Below are positions 33,745-47,535 of a DNA stretch of 64,000 nucleotides, piece by piece. The translations under genes and the position numbers were made by a program. Every line of letters starts with the position of its first letter. Within the stretch, counting starts at the first letter, position 1. Source of the stretch: Rhexocercosporidium sp. MPI-PUGE-AT-0058 (taxonomy: Eukaryota; Ascomycota; Leotiomycetes; Helotiales); the NCBI GenBank assembly GCA_020746875.1, contig JAGTJL010000040.1:1-64000 (forward strand), read 5' to 3'. The notes beneath the pieces were generated by a model, which worked only from the letters and a program-made list of their open reading frames with translations, did not search any database and was not told the DNA's origin.

Positions 33745-34085
33745 TATTACGAACGCCCCGCGTCCCGTGACATTAGACCCCGGGACAGCGTAATATTTAA
33801 GACCGTAGGCTTAAGAGGGAAGGGGTTTTAAAAGAGGTATATTAAGAGAATATTACTCTTAAAAGCATTTTTTTAAGAGACCTTAATACTTAAGATTTTA
33901 TAAATCACATATTATATCAATATTATTATTAATAAACGACTAAAGGATAAATAAGCCTCTAGATTACGCGACTTTTTTACGTGACGATTACTAAGACTAA
34001 TAGACTACTAGAGGTCTAGCGGTTTTAGCGGTCCTAAGGAGAACGAAGGTTTTATATAAGACTAATACGTCTATTATTAAATAAG
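33745..34085 (+). repeat. B 5' LTR, first part
   Basis: Starts TATTACGAACGCCCCGCG (TG to TA by RIP). Interrupted after ATAAG (34081-34085) by element C. Confidence 0.88.
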
Positions 34086-34296
34086 TATTAGTCCGTAGGG
34101 ATTCTTACCGATATAGAACTCTAGCCTATGGCCGAAACGATGGGGTTTCGGTGGGGTTCCGGACCGATATATATATAAGGAGCTTTACTCTTATCTTAAG
34201 AGAATACACTTTATAACACCTTTGAAATCACTTAATAATATCGATATTTATTTAAGTGACTTTATTATTATATATCCCGGTATAATTATACCGACA
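34086..34296 (+). repeat. C 5' LTR
   Basis: Starts TATTAGTCCG (from TG) and ends ATACCGACA; 211 bp. Contains a TATATATATAAGGAG promoter-like box near 34170. Differences from 48450-48660 are mostly transitions. Confidence 0.88.
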
Positions 34297-34539
34297 CTAA
34301 TTAATAGTTTACTTAAAGTACTATAGAACGGCAAAATTATAACACTAAAAAGTTAAAATCGTAAATAGCGCGAGAAATTAAGATCTTAACGCCTTAGCTC
34401 CGCTTTTATATTTAAATTAACTAAAAGGGAGAATCTTCTTAATTTTTAAACGTTACAAAAAGCCGAGCGTCTCGACAATACTACTAAACATTAACCTTAA
34501 CACGACAGTCACTCTTCGATAACTATTAAATCAATATAA

Positions 34540-36519
34540 ACCTTTTCAATACGAGACTTCATTTCCGCAGACCCACCGGAATTATACCGGAACGGCACCG
34601 TTACAGAAATTATATTAAAAGTAAAAGAACTAATTCCGGCAAACAATAAAAGAAAAAACGAAGTAAATACTATACCTTAAGCCTTAAAAACTCAGCCAAT
34701 AGACGAATTCCCCGCGGACCTAACAAAATACTCAGAAGACTTCCGTAAAGACCTCTGCAATAAACGAATCAAAGGAGAATTCCTTTTCTAAGACTTTTAT
34801 AAGTTCTTTAACGAATAGACAGTCGACTAATTCAGAATAATTAATAAATAAAAGAGATTTTATTTTTATAACGCTCTCAAATTCCATAAAGTTTACGTCG
34901 AACGGTCAAAGAGAATAAAGACCGTCAAAGCGTTATACGTAACACTTTAAGTATTATATAATAAATAGCCGTAAGACTAGCTTCGGGACCAAGCTCGATT
35001 ATACTCTGAATTCATATCAGAATATATACGAGATAAGCTACGGCCATAGGACAAGTAAATCAGGAGTTTTGAGTTAATACGATTAGCTTTACGAACGCTA
35101 GAAGTCAGAATATTGACTTTAAGCCAAGAAACGTATACGCTACAGAGCACTTAAGACGTTACGATTCCATAATATATTATAATAGCCGATATAGAAGAGG
35201 ATTTATATAATATAACTCCTTCGGCGCCTGTAGAAGTAAAAAAGGAATCGCCATTTCTTACCCCTAGCCTTATAAAAGATTTACCTTAATAGAGACTGGA
35301 TAATACTTTACTTTTAAACTTAACTCCAGTACTTTTACTTATCTTAAGAGACGGGTTAATACTACTATTTAAAACAACCTCGGAACTAATGAATAACGGT
35401 AAAGATTCAGACCCCCTTTCTTAGTTTATTATAAAACTCCTCTTAAAATCCCAAACTAAATCTTTAACAACGCTATTGAAGATATATATTAAAAAGCTCT
35501 AATATAATAAGACGAAGAACCACTTAAACGAGAAGTTATATATTCTTATTAACTTCTACTAACGCGCTAGAGTTTCTGAAGTAATTTAGAAGAGAGCTTT
35601 TTCTTTTATAATACGAGATAAGGCAAGCACGTATTATTATTATTATTTATAAAATAAGAAATATACGTTTAATTAATTAATATAAGCTACGCGTAATCAT
35701 TTTAAGACGGAAGAGCGAGCTCAGTGGTTTCTCAGCCGATAATTTAACTTTAAATTTAAGGATTTCCAGAAAGCCGATTATTAACGCGGCAAGTCAGTAT
35801 TAACTTAATTAAAGAACTTTGCTAAGGAATTACAGTATATATAACTAGGTCTTAAGAATAAATATATACGGAATAATTAAACGCTACGTAATAAGATGAT
35901 TTAAGAAATATTAAATAATCTTCTTTTTAAAATAATACTTTTTAACGCGCCTCTAACTTTCCTTACTCTTATAAACAGCCTACGAAACGCGGTTAACGTA
36001 GAAATAACGCATAGCTCAAATTAACGCTATAAGCACTCCGAAACAGGCCTAAATTAATACAGAAACCATGTTACAGAGAATAACGCGCATTACTTAAACC
36101 GAAAAATTAAATATTCGTCCGGAAACAAACGCGGAGATAAATTCAAACTAAAACCTAGCTATTCCGGCTATATTATTTATAAGAAATTGGATTACTATAA
36201 TAACCGTTATATAAACAAAAAAAGAGCTACTTTTAAAGTAAAATACTTCGTAAATCAAAAGGCAAAAGGCCTTGAAGCTAACGATTCCTCTTTCAAAATA
36301 TATTTAATATATATAAAGGGGAACAGTTCCGATTCAAACAGGATTCAGACCTTTTTTAAAGACTATAATAACTATTATAAGCCAGAATCGTTGTCGGAAG
36401 TCGATTCTACTATTAATTCGGACGATTCAAACGTAAGTAAAGAGAGCGACAATTCAGCACTTTATACGATTATATTTATAATAAGTAAGAAGAAATATAA
36501 CGCACGGGAAATACTTTAA
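34540..36519 (+). pseudogene. gag region of copia C
   Basis: A degraded plus-strand frame, closed by many TAA/TAG codons. Near 36165-36220, 'YIIYKKLDYYNNRY' fits a C-x2-C-x4-C-x4-H zinc-binding motif after RIP (Cys TGY to TAY, His CAY to TAY), common in gag proteins of this fungal copia group. The stretch 36187-36516 is the longest stop-free part and ends in a Ser/Asp/Asn-rich tail. Limits are approximate. Confidence 0.6.
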
Positions 36520-36559
36520 TAATTTAAGGAGCGAAAAGCAATTTACATTTTAAAAGCTA

Positions 36560-37865
36560 TAATTATAAAACCTATTACTTTCAAAGCATATATAATATAA
36601 TGGACTAATAGATTCTTCTAAAGTCTACTAATTAACACAAAAGCGTTTAATAAGAACACCGGCGGCATTAATCAACTACGGGCGTTATAATAGATCTAAA
36701 ATATTAAATTTAATACAAGTTAAGTAAGAACGAGTCGGATTATATTCAATACCGGTTCGAGACCTTCCCTTAGAATTATAATAATTAATACTTCTATTAA
36801 TAAGATGGAATTCATAATTATAAACGCGGATATACCGTTCCTAATTTATTTATAATAGCTAGACAAGCTTAATATATAATACAATAACCTTAATAACGTA
36901 TTAATTTAAGGCAAGAAGAAACATTTGATTGTTTAAAAGAAAAATTATGCGTAGCTTTTTCTAAATCGCCATAATTAACTTCTTAACTCTTTAACGGAGA
37001 CGATTAGCACGTGCTATCTTATAGAGACGGAGATTAGACGACTTTATAAGCGGTTTAACTACCTTACGATAGCGCGTTTAAAGCTCTTATTAAATTAAGC
37101 CGGCTATAATCTCGATTCCAAAGTAATAAGGAAGGTCAAGGAGCTGTGTAAATACTGCCAAAAGCATAGAGAGGCTTTATAGAGGTTTAAATTTAAACTA
37201 AAAAATAACGTTAACTTTAACTATATAATTTACGTTAATATAATCTAACTAAAGGTTAAATAAGTCTTTTATATAATTAATAAGAGCACGGGGTTTAATT
37301 AAATAAAACTATTCCAAAAGGCCATTAGATCGGCTACGGCTCGGTCTGTATTTAACGTACTTAGGTCGGTATAAATAAATACTTACCTCGGCTTTCTTAA
37401 TTACGTAATCTACGACTACGAGACTAATTTCAACTCAAAGGAATTTAAGAGCTCTTTAAGATTAATAAGAACGACGCCGAAACTCGTGCTTATAAAAGCA
37501 TATTACTCTATTAAAAAAATAGAATAATTTCACCGCCTCTTTCGCCGAGCGTACGAAATCGTCACGGAAGAGCACTCGGAATTAAACAACGAGGACAGAT
37601 TATAAATGACTATAAAGGCAGTTAATAATATAGCGGGTCCTTAAAGCCTTGTCCTTACACTGCTTATTTTCGGCGCTTACCTTAAATTAACCGAAATAAA
37701 CTCATTAAATCCGTTTATTAAGTAACGCGCTACTATTATTAAAAAAACTATAAAAGAAATTCGTAAGATTTAGGCTAACCGGCAGGTAAATAACGCGCTA
37801 AGGACGCGTAACGGTCCTATAATAATTCACATATATAACCTCCGAATTAAAGATTAAGTTATAGT
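36560..37865 (+). pseudogene. protease/integrase region of copia C
   Basis: The integrase core is clear from about 37130: 'CKYCQKH', 'IINKSTGFN' (from V-V-D-x-A-T-x-F-N), 'YVIYDYETNFNSKEF' (second Asp block), 'HRLFRRAYEIV' (E-R-x-H region) and 'VNNIAGP*SLVLTLLIFGAY', the hallmark of a fungal copia subgroup. 'NNALRTRNGP' follows. Gypsy D inserted at 37870 just after this. The protease lies probably near 36780-36900 but is not certain. Confidence 0.75.
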
Positions 37866-37870
37866 ATAGA

Positions 37871-38128
37871 TGTGACGATAGGTGCACTTAGGAGCTTCTC
37901 AGCGAGTCAGGGAATCCAGGGGTTCAGAGGTAACTAAGTCATGCCGAGTCGGACCAGTACCGGAGGGGTTTCGGAAGAGCTTATATATATGAACTTATAT
38001 TCCTTTTATTTTCTTTTTCTTTTTTTATCTTCTTGTTTCCTTTATATTAGACTTATTAGCTCTCGATAGCCTTAGCTAAAGTATTATTATATACTTCTTA
38101 TATCGCTCTCTTAGCTAATATTGTTATA
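37871..38128 (+). repeat. D 5' LTR
   Basis: Starts TGTGACGATAGGTGC and ends TTGTTATA (CA to TA). Matches 44831-45088 over the full length; visible differences are mostly C/T and G/A transitions. Confidence 0.9.
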
Positions 38129-38299
38129 TTAAATAAGAAGATCACTTCCGCTAGAGACGGCTTTATAATACTTTATTAGAGATTTAATTACTAATATTTT
38201 AAAGAGTTAAGATTCTAGAGATTTCTTAATAATTAAGAACTAGGGTTTAGTTCAGTATTTCGCAACTAATAACGCTTAGAGTAGTTTTCGCTGACTATG

Positions 38300-39840
38300 C
38301 TCTAAATAACCTCCTTCGCATAAAAGCCGCTATAAACAGATTTTAAAGAAGTGTTTTTATTATATTCGGAATTTTATTATTTAAATACGAAACCTCCCCC
38401 GAATCTGCCTCGAGTCAGATACTTGTTCTATTAAGATTTATTATATTTTAATTAATTACTAGAGAATTTATTAAATTAAGTCTTTTAGCTGCTACGATTT
38501 CTTTAGGAGCGCTTCTTGATTCAGAAATACTTACTGCCTTGCTTTTTAAAATTAACGTTATTACCCGAAAGAATAAAAGTAAAGCTCGGGACGATACGGA
38601 TTATAATAATCCTAACGTTTTGAAAGAACTCTTTTAAGCTATTAATAATCGAATTAAGAATTAAGTAAATAAGCAAAGAGAATTCTAATCTAGCTTTATT
38701 AGAATTAAAATTATATTCGTAGCCCTTATTACTCCTCGGCTTAATTCAATACGATCTGAAGATAATCTTACTTCTTCCGAGCTTTCCAAACTACTTTAAA
38801 GTCGCTTACGAACTCTTATTTCTTTACTCCGATTAGTAGAATTTAATAGAAGTTCGTTAAGAGATTATGCTTCTCTTACTCCCGGAGCTCATTTAAGCTC
38901 GTTTCGGCCTCCTAAGATTTAATTAATAAAAAAGATTATTTTATTAGATAATAACTTAAACTCTTCGTTTAAATAATAACGTGCTTCAGTTCAAGACCGC
39001 TTAAAAGTTAACGCTAATCTTTATTTAACGGAAAAAGCTCGTCGTGCTCTTATTTAAGGATTAATTACCGGAACGGCACGATCTTACTTAGAACCTTAAT
39101 ACCTTTCGGAAACTTATTTCTTTAAGACCGCTAAAGAAATAATCATATTCTTAGAATCTTACTTCTTAACCGGCTACGAAGCGGACGAGTTCCGATTTGC
39201 TTTCCACGATTTATATATAGATTCTTATTCTAAAGAGACTTTTATTAAGTTTAAAGTAAGATTCTAAAGCGCTGCTATTTAAAGTAGCGTTATTAAGTCG
39301 GAATAATTCTTTTATATATAGCAAAAGCTTTTTTCTAAGCTACGAGACGAGACTTTTATTATTAAGTTAACTTAAGAGAATAATTATAATAAAATAATTT
39401 CTTATTTTATCTCGCTAAACTCAGAAAACCGCCGGAATCGTATATTTAATTTAAATTTTATTTTAACTCGCACTCCGAATATAACTCGGAAGCTATCCGG
39501 TTCGGGTTAAATTATTTCTTTCGCTCAGACGCTTGCTTAAAGAATTACTTTCGCTTATTAATCTTCTTCTGCTTCGTTTTAATATTCTTTTACTTCTTAA
39601 TAATAATTTACTCTTTTTTTACCGCGTTAAAGCTTTATATATTTAAAGCCTTAGACTTTTATAAATAATAATCCAGTTAAGTATTATAATTACGGTAAAT
39701 TTAATTATTATAAAAGCGATTACTTCGAGATTCTTAAGATTTAGCTCGTAGACGAGGGAATCGAGGAAGAAGGCGTAGAATTAAGAGAAGAGCAAGAAGA
39801 ATTATTAAAAGGATAAATGGAAAAAAACAAGAAAGTTTAA
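38300..39840 (+). pseudogene. gag of gypsy D
   Basis: A degraded plus-strand frame. At 39682-39723, 'YYNYGKFNYYKSDY' becomes a perfect C-x2-C-x4-H-x4-C zinc knuckle when TAY is read as former TGY/CAY. It is followed by a Glu/Lys-rich tail ('DEGIEEEGVELREEQEELL'). Gag normally forms the particle and binds the RNA. Start and end are approximate. Confidence 0.7.
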
Positions 39841-39940
39841 GGAAAGACTCCTTCTTAGGTTTACGCAAATATGATTTGTTAAAGCTTAATTTAAACTCTT
39901 TTATAGAAAGAAAGTAATTCTTAATCTTTTATATTATTAA

Positions 39941-42900
39941 TATAAATAAATATAGCGTTACACTTTCCGCTTTAATAAATACTAAAGCAAATAATTATCT
40001 TTTCGTGAATCGGACCTTTTCTGTACGCTTTTCGGAGGCCTTAAAAATGAAGATTCTACTTCTTCTTTATATTATCTTAATTCGTAATTTCCAGAATTCC
40101 GTACGAAATTACGCTTTTTATTATATACGTTGTTATCTGATAATAGACGGCAGACGCGTATATAATTATCTTTTTATTATACTTGATTTAAGAAACTAAG
40201 ATATAATAATTAATATTAAATAAATAAAACGCTTCCGCGTTAAATTCGATTCGGTTAATAACTGTTTTATATAACTTTCCGTATATTTACGAATTCTCCG
40301 CTGGACGAAAAAGCTAGTCTTGTCGCTTTTTGCTAAAGTTAAAGCAAGAATTATTAATTATTATTAATTGGATGCTGACCGACGTAATTTAGTTATAAAC
40401 TAAATTAATCGGAGACGACGATATTGCTAATTCGCTATTAATTATATATAAGTATTAACGTTACCGGAGAATCCCTTTAAGGAATAAGAGCTAGAAATAG
40501 CTCCGGAATCTTTATTATTAAAGCCGGTCGGAAAACTAAAGGTAAGGAAGCTTTGTTTACGATTATATTGTTTTCCGGAATTTGCTGTAATTCCGTAAAG
40601 AACTTTTTTTTTTATTTATGAGATTAACGTAAATATATTTTATTTTAATATAAAGAGTAAGAATATTAAGTTCTTTATAATTAATATTTATAAAATAAAC
40701 CGAGTTTTACAAGAAAAATATAAAAAAAAGGATTCGGATATTTTCCGGATCGTAGTCGAAAAGCTTCCGAAATAATATTAATTTTTTAAAAAAGTATTTT
40801 TTAAGATAAAATTAAACGTTTTATTACCTTATTAATATTACGATTATAAGATTTAACTGAAGGCTTTATTACCTGATTCTTATTCTTCTTTATACCGCTA
40901 ATTAATAAAAGAATTAAAAGTATTAAAAGAATATCTTTTAAAGAACTTTAATAAAAGGTTTATCGAGACGAGTTAAAGTCTTTTTGCTTTTCTCGTTTTT
41001 TTTATAAAAAAAAGCAATAGAGAGTTACGTTTCTGTATTAATTACCGTCGTCTGAATACGCTAACGCGGAAGAACTTATACTTTATACTGAGAATCGACG
41101 AGCTCCTCTTTCGCGTATCGAAAGCTAAAGTATTTATTAAACTCGATATTCGGGCCGTATTTAATCGCATCCGAATAGACCCCGAGTCGGAAGAATATAC
41201 GACCTTCCGCATTAAGTATAAGACTTATAAATATAAAGTATTATCTTTTAAGCTTTATAACGGATTAAGCACGTATTAACGTTATATAAACGATATATTA
41301 CTAGATTATTTAAACGACTTCTGTATAATATACTTTAACGATATCTTAATTTATTCGGAATCGATAGAGAAGTATAAAGAATACGTTAAAATAATTCTGA
41401 AACGGCTTATAAAAGCTAGCTTATAAGCTGATATTAAGAAGTATGAATTCTACGTTACTCGTATTAAATACTTGAATTATATTATAATTATAAAAAGAAT
41501 TGAAGCCGACTTAAAGAAGGTAAAGCTATTACGGAACTGGAAATACTTAAAGATTATTATAATAACGAAGTCTTTCCTAAGTTTCTGCGGTTTTTATCGA
41601 TAATTTATTCGCAATTTTAGATTTATTACGAAGCTTTTTTTTACGCTTATTCAATTTATAATTTCCTGGAATTAAATAGAAGAGTATAAAAAGGCTTTTA
41701 AAGAATTACGGAATTAATTATTAATTATATAAAAGATTTATTATTTTAATCCCGATTTACCAACGCGATTAGAAACCGACGCTTCCGATAAAGTAATTAT
41801 AGGCGTAATTTCTTAATAATACGCTAACGGACTATAATACTTCTTAAGATTCTACTCTTACGTCCTGAATAGCTATAAGCTTAATTAGGAAATCTACGAT
41901 AAAGAATTTTATACGATTGTAAGATCGTTTTATAAGTAGCGTCCTGAATTTATATTTATTCGGACCAGACTCGGAGTATATTCGGACTACTGATTTCTGG
42001 AGTATTTTATAACGATAAAAGTCTTTATAAGTAAGTAGGCTCGATAGATGGAATTCTTATCTGATTTTAATTTCCAGATTATATATACGTTAAATAAATA
42101 AAATCAGAAAGCTAATATTCTCAGCCGAAGAGAATAAGATTTAAAAGTTTAAGAGAAAATGAAATTAAATAGCCGATTTAAAGTCTTACTTGCGTTTAAT
42201 CGCCTTAATTTTAGAATTAATACGGAATTAACGGATAAGTTTATAGCTAATATTATTTTTTTTATTTTCTTTTCCCGGAAACGAAAGACGCCGTTAACGA
42301 TTCGACTTTAAAGCTACTCAGAACTTCCTTTAATTTTATTAAAAAGCTTTATTAAGATAACCGCGAGTTCTTTATAAAGGAACAGAAGTCTTTACTTAAG
42401 GATTATACGATAACAGACGGATTCTTATGCTTTAAAGGCCGTTTATATATACAGAAGAATACTCTACTGTATATTAGACTGATCCGAGAGGCTTATGATT
42501 AGCCGTTTATAACGCATCTAAATAGAAAGAAGACTTATTAGCTCTTTGCTCTTAAGTATTATTAGTTCGGAATAAGTTCGGATTATATCTGGTATATAAG
42601 AAATTGCAAAGCTTATTAATACTTTTATTCTAAATAAACCAAGTAGCAAGGGTTCTTATATCCTTTATTTATTTCCGTATATTTTATATAGTATTTATAC
42701 GTGGATTATAAGGATTTCTTAAAGGATAAATACGGTTTTAATTGAATCTTAATATTTATTAACCGCCTCGGAAAGGATTCTGTTATAATTCTTTATTATT
42801 AAGATATCGACGCTTATGGCATTACTTAATTATTTATTTAATAAATTTACCGATTCGGATATATTCCGGAAACGATTATATTTAATCGCGGCGCTTAATT

Positions 42901-43830
42901 TATCTTTTCTTTTTAAAAAGAATTCTGTCGTATTATCGGCGTTAAGATTAAGCTTTTTATAGCTTATTATAAGGAAACGGACGGATAAACGGAGATTATG
43001 AATCGTTATATTAATTAAAAGCTTAAATTATTCGTTACTTATTATTAGGATAATTAAAGTAAGTTAATACTTTTAATCGATAGAGCTTAAATATTCTTGC
43101 TTTACGAATCTATTAATATAGCTTTATATTAGCTTAAATTCGGCATGAAATTACGTAATAGCTAGGATTAGAAAACGCTTAAGGCTATTATTTTATTAGA
43201 AAAGCTTAATTACGCCGACGTAAAGAAGTTAGCTTAACGTATAAAATAAGCGTAGAAAATTATTAAAGGAAATATGTAAGCCGCTTAAGATCGTATGGCC
43301 CGCGTAACGGATTAGAAACGGAGGCTTATCGACTAAGAAGTTGGAAAAGAGGTTTTTTTATTAATTAAGAACTTTAAAAGCTACTGTCTTAATCGTAAGC
43401 TTATAAATTAATAAGAAGGCTTTTTTAAGATTCTGGAGAAGATAAGCTACTCTTATAAGCTAGAATTACTTGCAGGCTTTTAAATATACGACGTATTTAT
43501 ATTAGAATTCTTTTTTAAGAATCCGAAAGACCTTTTGCTAGGTTAAGAGACGCCGAAACTTCCTTCGGAGGTTATCGAGGGTCAAGAAGAATAAGAAATC
43601 GAGGAAATCTTTAATATTAGATTATATTGCAACGTACTTAAATATCAGGTGAAATAGCTAGGCCATGACCTTAATTTATAATAATATAATACTTCCGATT
43701 TAATAAGGTCGCTTTATAAATTAAGAGATTTTTATGCGGCGTATTTTAATAAACCGGGATTATTCCGAAACTTATCCGAATAGCTTAAAGCTTAAGAATT
43801 AGGAGAAGACGATTATAATTATTTAAAAGA
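39941..43830 (+). pseudogene. pol of gypsy D with chromodomain
   Basis: Protease: 'SALINTKANNYLF' (from A-L-I-D-T-G-A), about 39965-40010. RT: 'LRFCINYRRLNTLT', 'FIKLDIRAVFNRIRI', 'SFKLYNGLSTY' and YFNDIL at 41331-41348 (YFDDIL with one catalytic Asp now Asn). RNase H: 'RLETDASDKVIIGVIS' (about 41770). Integrase: 'IREAYD' zinc part (about 42490), 'DYKDFLKDKYGFN' and 'YYKETDGQTEI' (about 42970). Chromodomain at about 43575-43720: 'EIEEIFNIRLYCNVLKYQVK' then 'LGHDLNL', ending in 'KPGLFRNL'. In chromoviruses this domain directs integration to methylated-histone chromatin. Dead through stops. Confidence 0.88.
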
Positions 43831-44041
43831 TAATAGATTATAACTTTTTTGCGAGATAGTAAAACGACGACGTTAATTAATAGCTATTTACTTTCTGATT
43901 TAAAGTATTAATAGGGCCTTACGATCGCACTTTAATAAGGACTTAGCTACCGATTTCATTACAGACGGCTACTTTCGTATAAGGGTTTGAAGAAGGTAAT
44001 AGCTACGAAAGACTACCGAAATTAATCCGAAATAAGGCTTT

Positions 44042-44330
44042 TCAATTTTTATTAAAAGAGTCTTTTTTTTCTCCCGATGGAGGCTCGGTTAGCTTGCTGT
44101 CTGACCTTTTATAAGAAGGGCTAAACTTCTTCTTTTTCTTCTTCTTTTTAGCAGCAGCAGCAGCCGCCTTACGCTTGACTCGTTTCTGAGGTTTTCCGGA
44201 CCTCAATTTACGGGGCGGCAAGATCCCTTCTGGGTTATGCAATAAGCACATTTCTTCGAGCTATTTTTATCGAAGTAATAAGAGTAGCCCGGCTCTTTTG
44301 CCATCCGGCGTACGTAGCGCACGTAGCAGT
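44042..44330 (-). pseudogene. antisense accessory frame of gypsy D with Cys motif
   Basis: Minus strand between pol and the 3' LTR. At 44256-44218 it reads KKCAYCITQKGSC, a C-x2-C-x6-C motif with all three Cys intact. Upstream is 'RYVRRMAKEPGYSYYF'. In the neighbouring register, 44251-44042 is open and ends in a poly-Ala/poly-Lys stretch ('KAAAAAAKKKKKKKK'), so a frameshift or splice probably lies between. The Cys motif is nearly identical to that of copia C (47903-47865). Function unknown. Confidence 0.5.
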
Positions 44331-44830
44331 TGCGGTAAGCCGTCGCTAAGGCTCCCGATGGGGTTAGAAGAAGTATTATTATAATCAGAATTCGGATTTT
44401 GTTATAGAAGTTACGAGATTTTACTTATTTGTTATTATTTATTTGTTTTAATTAACTGGCTGTACGTATTAATAATTATATAACGCAGATCGATAATTTA
44501 GAATAACTTACGGAGAAGTATATATTGCTAAAAGAAGAAGAATTAATTCTTTAGAAAGTTTGACGTATATATGCGCTAATACGAGCAAACAAATCGATAG
44601 CGCTAAAGCAGTATAATACGATAAGTAACAGACCAGATTCGGACGCTTATTTTATTAATCAAATAAATAAAAGCTCGCTTTCTTATAAAATATTATTTAT
44701 TATTATATAAGATTTCGCTTACGCTCGCGTAATTTTGCTTGACTTCGGATAAGAGCCCTTAGCACCGTAATAATATCAAATTACGATTAATTAAAAATTA
44801 AGGATAATTTCTCTTTTAAGAGGGGAATAA

Positions 44831-45088
44831 TATAACGATAAGTGCACTTAGGAGCTTCTCAGCGAGTCAGGGAATCCAGGGGTTCAGAAGTAATTAAGTC
44901 ATGCCGAGTCGGACCAGTACCGGAAGGGTTTCGGAGGAGCTTATATATATGAATTCATATTTCTTTTACTTTTTCTTTCTTTTTTCATCTTCTTGTTTCC
45001 TTCGTATTAGATTTATTAGCTCTCGATAGCCTTAGCTAAAGTATTATTATATACCTCTTATATCGCTCTCTTGGCTAGTGTCGTTACA
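44831..45088 (+). repeat. D 3' LTR
   Basis: 258 bp, starts TATAACGATAAGTGC and ends TCGTTACA. Followed by ATAGA, the right TSD copy. Confidence 0.9.
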
Positions 45089-45093
45089 ATAGA

Positions 45094-47090
45094 AGGAAAA
45101 GAAAGGGTGAAGAAGCTCGTATAATTTCTTAAGAATAAAGAGAAAGACGTGTAAGATTAGGATGGATAATAATAAAATTAAAACCTTCAGATTAACCTCT
45201 ATACGTCTATTTAAAATAAATACACCGAACGTTAAACCTCAAAAAGAAAATTTATTAAAAGAGTCCCGTGAGCCGAGATTACGAGTTAATAACTTATCCG
45301 GAATAATACCGGAAACTTACCGAATTGCAGTTGAATTACTTTTTATATAATTAATTCTAAGAATTTAAGTATTTAACGACGATTCCGATGTAAAAGCGTT
45401 TCTTATAAAGAAGGAGACCAGAGACCGAGAGCTCGCTATTAAACTACGAGCTAAAGGCAAGATTAAGACGCTAAGTCTACTATTCTAATAATCCCGAAGG
45501 ACAGAATACGAGGCACTTATGAAAAAAAGTATCTTTATACTAATCGATTAAAGCGACTCACGATTTAAAAGCTATTAAATATTCAAGTCACGTATAATAA
45601 ACAAGATTAAAGATAAGAAGACTCTTATATCACGAGAGAAATTAAGACTGATAATCATATACTTTAACGATAAAAGGAAAAAAAATATCTTAATACAATT
45701 ACTAATAATTCAACGAATTAGCTAACGACTCCTTATTTACCTAGCGGCTTTTATTAAAATACTGAAACAGACGGGAAACAATACCGAATCGACCCTAGCG
45801 ATTCGTGATATTACTTAAGCATATATACAAGCTAATACTAAGCTCCTTCGGAAGATCTTTACGTGGCCACCGGTAAAGATTGCGGACGAGTTTCCTTATA
45901 AAACGGTATTTATAGTAATACTCCCGTTATATAGCATTCTGGAATTAAAGAACTATTAGTTTAATACGTATTATAAATACTATTAAGAGAACTTATAAAT
46001 AAAAACCTCTACGTTTGACTCTTATCTATTAATATTTACGCAGCAAAACTCCTATTTTAGATTAATTAAAATGCAAACGGACGATACTCTTATTTTAAAA
46101 GATAGCGAGTTCTTAAAGACGGAATAAAAATAAATTATAAAAGCCGGTTTCCTAACTAAGCCGATATAAGTCTTTAACCCCTCCGAATCGGTTACGTTTA
46201 ATAATTGTATTATTATTATAAAGGAAAACGATTTCTATATATTTTAAAAAAGATAAAGAGTAAGATTAAAAGTCGTTGACGTTAAGTAAGAAGATTATAA
46301 GGAGGCCTACCGGAAATAACGCGCTCGCGGAGCATATATTACGATAATATACTAACTAAAAGCTACGTTTAATTTCTCTATCGCGGCATAATACTAAAAT
46401 CTGTCTATAAAGGAGGCTAAGGCCTTAAATCTACGTTTTTAATAGTAAATAAATAATCAAAAGAGAAGCCTGCGGTATATACCCATCGATCTGCGGTCCG
46501 CTAAGCTATACGCTTTTATTAACGGCTCTTTTACTAATAACAAAGACTTGAGCTTATAAATCGAGTTTTTAGTGCTAATCGGTACCGAAACGGAAGGGAA
46601 TTCAAAGTTTATATTCCGTGGCAATATCGTCTACGTTAGCTCAACGAAGTATAAGAAAGTAATACGTGCTATTCTTGCTTCCGAGCTTTACGCTATAATA
46701 ACAGGTATTAATATACTTATTTCTGTATCGACTACCGTCGCTATAATAACTAATAAGCTCGGTCTTTTACGCCTCCTTACCGTCGTTTATACAGACTCTC
46801 TTTCGCTATACGAATACATCGTCAAACTCGGCACGATAAAGGAAAAACGTTTAATAATTAATATAATAGTTATTCGATAGTCGTACGAACGCAGAGAATT
46901 AACGGAGATGAGATGGATCAATAGAGCTCGCAATCCTATTAATGCGATGATTAAAGCAAATCCAAATAAAGCTCTTTAGGAGTTGATTAATTTAAATTCT
47001 CTTATTATTAAAATAGAAGATTAGATCTAAAAGCTAACCGGAAGCGATTCGGACTAGTTCCGGTGTCGTTTTAGAAAGTAGTAGTTTTTC
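45094..47090 (+). pseudogene. reverse transcriptase and RNase H of copia C
   Basis: Continues copia C after D. Copia RT (RVT_2) blocks: 'FKSRIINKIKDKKT', 'LAIRDIT*AYIQANTKL' (D-I-T-Q-A-Y), 'LPLYSILELKNY' (L-Y-G-I-P-E-A), 'MQTDDTLIL' (catalytic TDD kept, about 46075-46095), 'FNNCIIII'. RNase H in the longest open part, 46572-46880: 'SSTKYKKVIRAILASELYAI' and 'YTDSLSLYEYIVKLGTIKEK', then 'RQSYERRELTEMRWI'. These match the fungal copia group whose integrase lies at about 37130-37865. Stops of RIP type make it inactive. Confidence 0.85.
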
Positions 47091-47535
47091 TTTAACTCTT
47101 AATTTCTTTTATATACTCACGCTCTTTTCATATTATATTTCATATTATTTTTAGTTTGCGAAACAGGAAACGGTAATTAAATTTTTTATTTATCTTTTAA
47201 TTTAAAGTACTAACGAGCGGTTTTATAACGATACTCTAATAGGGACTTAGCTGCCGGTTTTATTACAAGGAGCTACTCCCGTATAAGGGTATAGAGAAAG
47301 CATCGCCACGAAGAGCTAATTATAAAGCTAATCCGAAATAGGGCCTCTAGAACGACGAGCGGCGAAGACGACGGCGCTTGGCGCGAGCAGTTTCCTGCTC
47401 GGCCGTAAGCTTATTATCCTCCTTTTCCGCCTCGTCCTTATTTCCTCCCGTATTAGAATCTCCTTAACGACGCTTTTTCGCCGCTTTTATCGCCGCGTAG
47501 CGGGAGAACTTTAGCAGGGCCTTTAAGCGTTAATA

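Larger units (their letters stand above)
37871..45088 (+). mobile_element. Ty3/gypsy chromovirus D, complete but dead
   Basis: 7218 bp, TSD ATAGA (37866-37870 and 45089-45093), LTRs of 258 bp. Order: gag with zinc knuckle, protease, RT, RNase H, integrase, chromodomain, antisense frame. It lies in copia C between integrase and RT, so it is the youngest layer of this nest. Confidence 0.92.
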